The position numbers and the translations under genes are program-made. A stretch of DNA of 7,931 nt, from NCBI GenBank assembly GCA_023433755.1, contig JAEYUA010000050.1, forward strand, positions 1-7,931, given 5' to 3'. Every line of letters begins with the position of its first letter. Position 1 is the first letter of the stretch. Shown here piece by piece: positions 5,362 to 7,931 of the stretch. Below the pieces are notes generated by a model. It saw nothing but the letters and a program-made list of their open reading frames with translations, searched no databases and was not told where the DNA came from. Source of the stretch: Bacteroidota bacterium (GTDB lineage: Bacteria > Bacteroidota > Bacteroidia > Chitinophagales > Chitinophagaceae).

Positions 5362-6402
5362 ATGCAGGAATTGTTAACCCAGATAGAGCAGTACCGCAAT
5401 GAAATAGATGCTTACGAGATCAGCAATCCACAGCAACTCGAAGAGTTCCGGATCAAGTTTTTAGGCACCAAAGGGATTACCAAAACTCTTTTTGGTGAGA
5501 TGAGAAATGTTCCGAATGAAAAGAAAAAAGAATTCGGGCAGGTGCTTAATGAATTCAAACTGCAGGCCGAATCCAAATTTGAAAAAGCACGTGAACTTAC
5601 TGCTACTGCTGAAAACACCACTGAAACTGCTGACCTTTCTCTTCCAGGCACCCCGGTGAATATTGGTTCAAGGCATCCGATTACATTGGTTCGCAACCGT
5701 ATTGTATCGATATTCCAGCGGCTTGGTTTTTCAGTGGCCGACGGTCCGGAGATAGAAGATGATTTTCACAATTTCACCGCGCTCAATCTTCCCGAAAACC
5801 ATCCTGCCCGCGATATGCAGGATACTTTCTATGTTCACCAGCCATCAGATGGTGGTGTTGACTGGCTGCTGCGTACACATACCAGCAATGTGCAGATCCG
5901 CGCAATGAAAAAGGAAAACCTTCCCATCCGCATCATCTGTCCGGGCCGCGTGTACAGAAATGAAACCATCAGCGCCCGTTCCCACATGTTCTTTCACCAG
6001 GTGGAAGGTTTATACATTGATGAGAATGTAAGTTTTGCCGACCTCAAACAAACGCTTTACTTTTTTGTGCAGGAAATGTTTGGACGCGATGTAAAAATCC
6101 GCTTCCGTCCATCATATTTCCCTTTCACGGAACCCAGCGCAGAAATGGATATCAGTTGTTTCATTTGCGGCAGCAAGGGTTGCCGCATCTGCAAGCATAC
6201 GGGTTGGGTGGAGATACTGGGGTGCGGCATGGTTCACCCCAAAGTGCTGGAGAATTGCGGCATCGATCCTGAAAAATACACAGGATATGCCTTTGGTATG
6301 GGCATAGAAAGGCCCGCACTCCTGTTATACGATGTGAATGACATCCGCCTGTTCAGCGAAAATGATGTACGCTTTCTGAAACAGTTCGGAAGCGCATTTT
6401 AG
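5362..6402 (+). CDS. pheS: Phenylalanine--tRNA ligase alpha subunit
   Basis: Predicted 346-residue catalytic subunit of the (alpha-beta)2 enzyme that charges tRNA-Phe in the cytoplasm; full length for the family. An N-terminal coiled coil (about 1-85) precedes the class II catalytic core. Motif 1 begins at HPITLVRNRI (105-114) and includes DGPEIEDDFHNF. Motif 2 covers PGRVYRNE...SHMFFHQVEG (194-216). Motif 3 is GMGIERP (312-318). A310, just before FGMG, is the alanine usual at the phenylalanine pocket. Residues 266-277 form a C-x2-C-x4-C-x2-C cluster, likely a zinc knuckle. It is not in the classic E. coli enzyme, but I recall it in Bacteroidota homologues. pheT is not next to it. The start at 5362 is preferred over the upstream in-frame ATG at 5335, which lies within the repeat and before the promoter box. 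Confidence 0.97.
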   Translation: MQELLTQIEQYRNEIDAYEISNPQQLEEFRIKFLGTKGITKTLFGEMRNVPNEKKKEFGQVLNEFKLQAESKFEKARELTATAENTTETADLSLPGTPVNIGSRHPITLVRNRIVSIFQRLGFSVADGPEIEDDFHNFTALNLPENHPARDMQDTFYVHQPSDGGVDWLLRTHTSNVQIRAMKKENLPIRIICPGRVYRNETISARSHMFFHQVEGLYIDENVSFADLKQTLYFFVQEMFGRDVKIRFRPSYFPFTEPSAEMDISCFICGSKGCRICKHTGWVEILGCGMVHPKVLENCGIDPEKYTGYAFGMGIERPALLLYDVNDIRLFSENDVRFLKQFGSAF

Positions 6403-6409
6403 GAAAGCC

Positions 6410-6437
6410 ATTGGCTGATGGCTATTGGCCTATGGCA
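6410..6437 (+). repeat. Tandem heptamer array between pheS and the next gene
   Basis: Four 7-bp units in a row: ATTGGCT, GATGGCT, ATTGGCC, TATGGCA. They belong to the same family as the palindrome upstream of pheS. An AGCC at 6406-6409 precedes them, as it does in the other array. The array starts 7 bp after the pheS stop codon. Confidence 0.8.
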
Positions 6438-6449
6438 AAAAACAACGCT

Positions 6450-6929
6450 ATGCATGTAAAATGCACTGATAAAAAAACATTCACCCTGTTTTTAAACGAC
6501 CAGGTTGTAGGTGTACTGGATTATAAAGATTCCTTTTTTCTTAAAGCAGACCTGGAGATCCCGGGTTCCGGCCAGTATGAAATAAGACCCCAGGGAATCT
6601 TTGGTACCAGGATCAACGTAACAAAAAACGAAATAGAAACAGCCACCCTGAAAATGAATTGGAAGGGCCAGGTTGTTATCAGTTTCCCGTATGGCCAGGA
6701 ATATGTGCTCAAGTCAAAAGGGTTTTTTCAAAATATCTATGTACTGGAGAATGATATGGGTGAAAGCCTTTTGCAGTTTGAACCCAAATTCAATTGGAGT
6801 AAATCTACCTACAGTTATACGCTCTCCTATGATAAGGCCCCAAGAGAAATTTTACTGGTGATGCTGGCCCTCTATGCAGCCAATTATTTTATTGCCATGA
6901 TGACGGGTACCATGTCAGGAGAAGGCTGA
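6450..6929 (+). CDS. Hypothetical protein with a C-terminal membrane segment
   Basis: Predicted 159-residue protein of unknown function. Residues 1-125 are rich in short beta strands (FTLFLNDQVVGVLDY, GQYEIRPQGIFGTRINV, GQEYVLKSKGFFQNIYVL). The layout is loosely like a single beta-barrel domain of the tubby/LURP-one kind, but that is only an impression from the strand pattern. A single hydrophobic helix follows (about 132-150, PREILLVMLALYAANYFIAMM), with a short polar tail, suggesting a tail-anchored inner-membrane protein with its beta domain in the cytoplasm. In-frame ATGs also occur at 6411 and 6432, but both fall inside the heptamer array. The one at 6450 has an A-rich leader and is preferred. 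It lies 47 bp after pheS, possibly co-transcribed, and converges on the next gene. Confidence 0.75.
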   Translation: MHVKCTDKKTFTLFLNDQVVGVLDYKDSFFLKADLEIPGSGQYEIRPQGIFGTRINVTKNEIETATLKMNWKGQVVISFPYGQEYVLKSKGFFQNIYVLENDMGESLLQFEPKFNWSKSTYSYTLSYDKAPREILLVMLALYAANYFIAMMTGTMSGEG

Positions 6930-6934
6930 GAGCA

Positions 6935-6962
6935 CTTTGCCAATGGCCATTAGCTATTGTCT
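6935..6962. repeat. Heptamer array filling the gap between two convergent genes
   Basis: Four degenerate 7-bp units, CTTTGCC, AATGGCC, ATTAGCT, ATTGTCT, continue the ATTGGCY family. The array takes up 28 of the 33 bases between the two stop codons and ends immediately next to the stop of the minus-strand gene. The core GCCAATGGCCATTAGC is palindromic apart from one pair. No separate terminator is visible here. Confidence 0.65.
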
Positions 6963-7625
6963 TTACCCCAGTTCAGACTGGCTTGGAGCCTTGGGAAATT
7001 CTGACTGGTCGCCCGGATTTTCAAGATCAAGCTGTGGCGCATTGCGCGGCACACGGTCCCTTCCTTCACCATCTTTGAACAACCGGTACCCGAACCAGGC
7101 AGCAAGTACAAAACAGAGCACGGATATCCAGTACCATGGAGTGAAAGAAACTGAAACATCCACCTTCTGGTCAAACATGGATTCTTCTTTTGATTGGGAC
7201 TGCCCATCAATATCAGACTGTAATTGTACCATCACAAACAAAAGCGCAAGTGCTGCGAGTATGCCTATGGCTGCCGTGATCTTACCATGATCTTTTTTTA
7301 CGAAACTGAGTACCAGTCCGCCTATGCCCAGCAACAAAGCAACCAGGGCGCCTGCATACATTTTACCATCCTGCTTTTCCGTTTTCCTGGTGGTGGTCAC
7401 CTGTTCATTACCGGAATTAAACATGTTCTCCATTGATTTTGCCTGGCCTGTGGTTTTATAATCCATACCCAGGGCAAGGCCCAGGCCCGTATTGGTTGCG
7501 AACTCCTGTCCATTGCACCTGATCTCAACAAAGGGCAGGAGAAAGAGGAGGATCGCAACTGCAAAACTGATGCTGCTCAAACGGCCTGAAGCAAAACCTG
7601 AACGGGCGGCAGAAACATGTTCCAT
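6963..7625 (-). CDS. Hypothetical membrane protein, four predicted helices
   Basis: Predicted 220-residue protein, family not recognised. Four hydrophobic segments are visible at about 18-33 (ISFAVAILLFLLPFV), 89-109 (MYAGALVALLLGIGGLVLSFV), 115-134 and 163-181 (YWISVLCFVLAAWFGYRLF). The first is followed by EIRCNGQEFATNTGLGLALG, a distinctive segment that I would expect to be the conserved core, and a hydrophilic Q/K/T-rich loop to residue 88. The last helix is followed by a 39-residue polar tail rich in D, E, P and S. By the positive-inside rule the N-terminus (SAARSG...GR) and the tail (KDGEGRDRVPR) are cytoplasmic. The gene stands alone, divergent from the dehydrogenase with a 67-bp gap, and converges on the 6450 gene. 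Confidence 0.82.
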   Translation of the reverse strand: MEHVSAARSGFASGRLSSISFAVAILLFLLPFVEIRCNGQEFATNTGLGLALGMDYKTTGQAKSMENMFNSGNEQVTTTRKTEKQDGKMYAGALVALLLGIGGLVLSFVKKDHGKITAAIGILAALALLFVMVQLQSDIDGQSQSKEESMFDQKVDVSVSFTPWYWISVLCFVLAAWFGYRLFKDGEGRDRVPRNAPQLDLENPGDQSEFPKAPSQSELG

Positions 7626-7669
7626 CTTTGATTTCTTTATGTTAAGGTAATATCATTTGGGAAGCCAAT

Positions 7670-7677
7670 TATCTTTA
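7670..7677 (+). promoter_or_regulatory. Candidate -7 box for the dehydrogenase gene
   Basis: TATCTTTA is one base from TAnnTTTG and closely resembles the pheS box. It lies 15 nt before the ATG, in the 67-bp divergent gap. No clear -33 TTG is present at the expected distance. Confidence 0.42.
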
Positions 7678-7692
7678 CAGCAATATTTTATT

Positions 7693-7931
7693 ATGACAAC
7701 CATCTGTATTTGTGGGGCAGGAACAATGGGAAGCGGAATCGCGCAGGTGGTAGCTACCGCCGGTTTCAGAACCATATTGTATGATGTAAACGAAGGGATG
7801 GTAGAAAAAGCTTCCATAAAAATCAGCACCGACCTTCAAAAACTCGTTGATAAACAAAAGCTGCTACCCGGTCAGAAAGAAAAGATTTTCAGCAACCTGG
7901 TTTTTACAAACAGGATCGAAGACTGTAAAGC
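7693..7931 (+). CDS. 3-hydroxyacyl-CoA (3-hydroxybutyryl-CoA) dehydrogenase, N-terminal part
   Basis: The first 79 codons are present and the window end cuts the gene. The protein starts MTTICICGAGTMGSGIAQV, the Rossmann-fold start of the 3HCDH family: the dinucleotide loop G8-x-G10-x-x-G13 followed by SGIAQ, and D31 in LYDVNE at the end of the second strand, where an acidic residue selects NAD over NADP. The following helix (MVEKASIKISTDLQKLVDKQKLL) fits the family. The enzyme interconverts 3-hydroxyacyl-CoA and 3-oxoacyl-CoA in fatty-acid oxidation or butyrate-type metabolism. Since the ATG lies next to the Rossmann motif with no enoyl-CoA hydratase domain before it, this is the short, stand-alone form. 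Whether the substrate is mainly hydroxybutyryl-CoA cannot be told from this part. Confidence 0.9.
   Translation, partial: MTTICICGAGTMGSGIAQVVATAGFRTILYDVNEGMVEKASIKISTDLQKLVDKQKLLPGQKEKIFSNLVFTNRIEDCK

Noticed and set aside
5320..6962. CRISPR-like array
   Set aside because: The 7-bp units are contiguous within each gap, and what lies between the arrays is protein-coding genes, not spacers. No cas gene is present.

Overview
The window looks like ordinary chromosomal DNA from a Bacteroidota species, most likely a Chitinophagaceae-type genome. This is inferred from the gene families (DUF3078 outer-membrane protein, DUF4142 lipoprotein, Bacteroidota-style signal peptides ending in AQ or SC), from A-rich leaders without Shine-Dalgarno sequences, and from promoter-like TAnnTTTG boxes placed just before start codons (the clearest is TATCTTTG, 4 nt before the pheS ATG). 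No mobile element, CRISPR array, rRNA or tRNA was seen.

Layout. 1-97: possible tail of a plus-strand membrane protein, overlapping the end of the next gene. 82-1461 (-): GH13 alpha-amylase-family lipoprotein. 1462-1593: divergent promoter region. 1594-2517 (+): DUF3078 protein, followed by 2560-3330 (+), a TauE/SafE-type (TSUP) transporter. 3331-3351: hairpin terminator shared with a convergent 48-aa small ORF at 3394-3540 (-). 3541-3863: noncoding, with a second terminator and a 137-bp inverted-repeat element built from 7-bp units. 3864-4370 (-): DUF4142 lipoprotein, divergent from 4473-5309 (+), a YpfJ/KPN_02809-type zinc metallopeptidase. 5362-6402 (+): pheS. 6450-6929 (+): unknown protein with a C-terminal membrane segment, convergent with 6963-7625 (-), an unknown four-helix membrane protein. 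7693-7931 (+): start of a 3-hydroxyacyl-CoA dehydrogenase, cut by the window end.

The genes do not form one pathway. They are mostly single-gene units: phenylalanyl-tRNA charging, starch or oligosaccharide hydrolysis, envelope proteins, sulfur or organic-anion transport, and acyl-CoA oxidation/reduction. The only same-strand runs are DUF3078-TSUP (42 bp gap) and protease-pheS-unknown (gaps of 52 and 47 bp), and the protease/pheS gap carries its own promoter-like box.

The most unusual content is between the genes. Three successive gaps (5310-5361, 6403-6449, 6930-6962) each carry four tandem copies of a degenerate 7-bp unit close to ATTGGCY, beginning within a few bases of the upstream stop codon. 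A fourth gap carries a different 7-bp unit (TTGCAGC / GCTGCAA) arranged as an inverted repeat. No convincing new defence, toxin or biosynthetic system was found.
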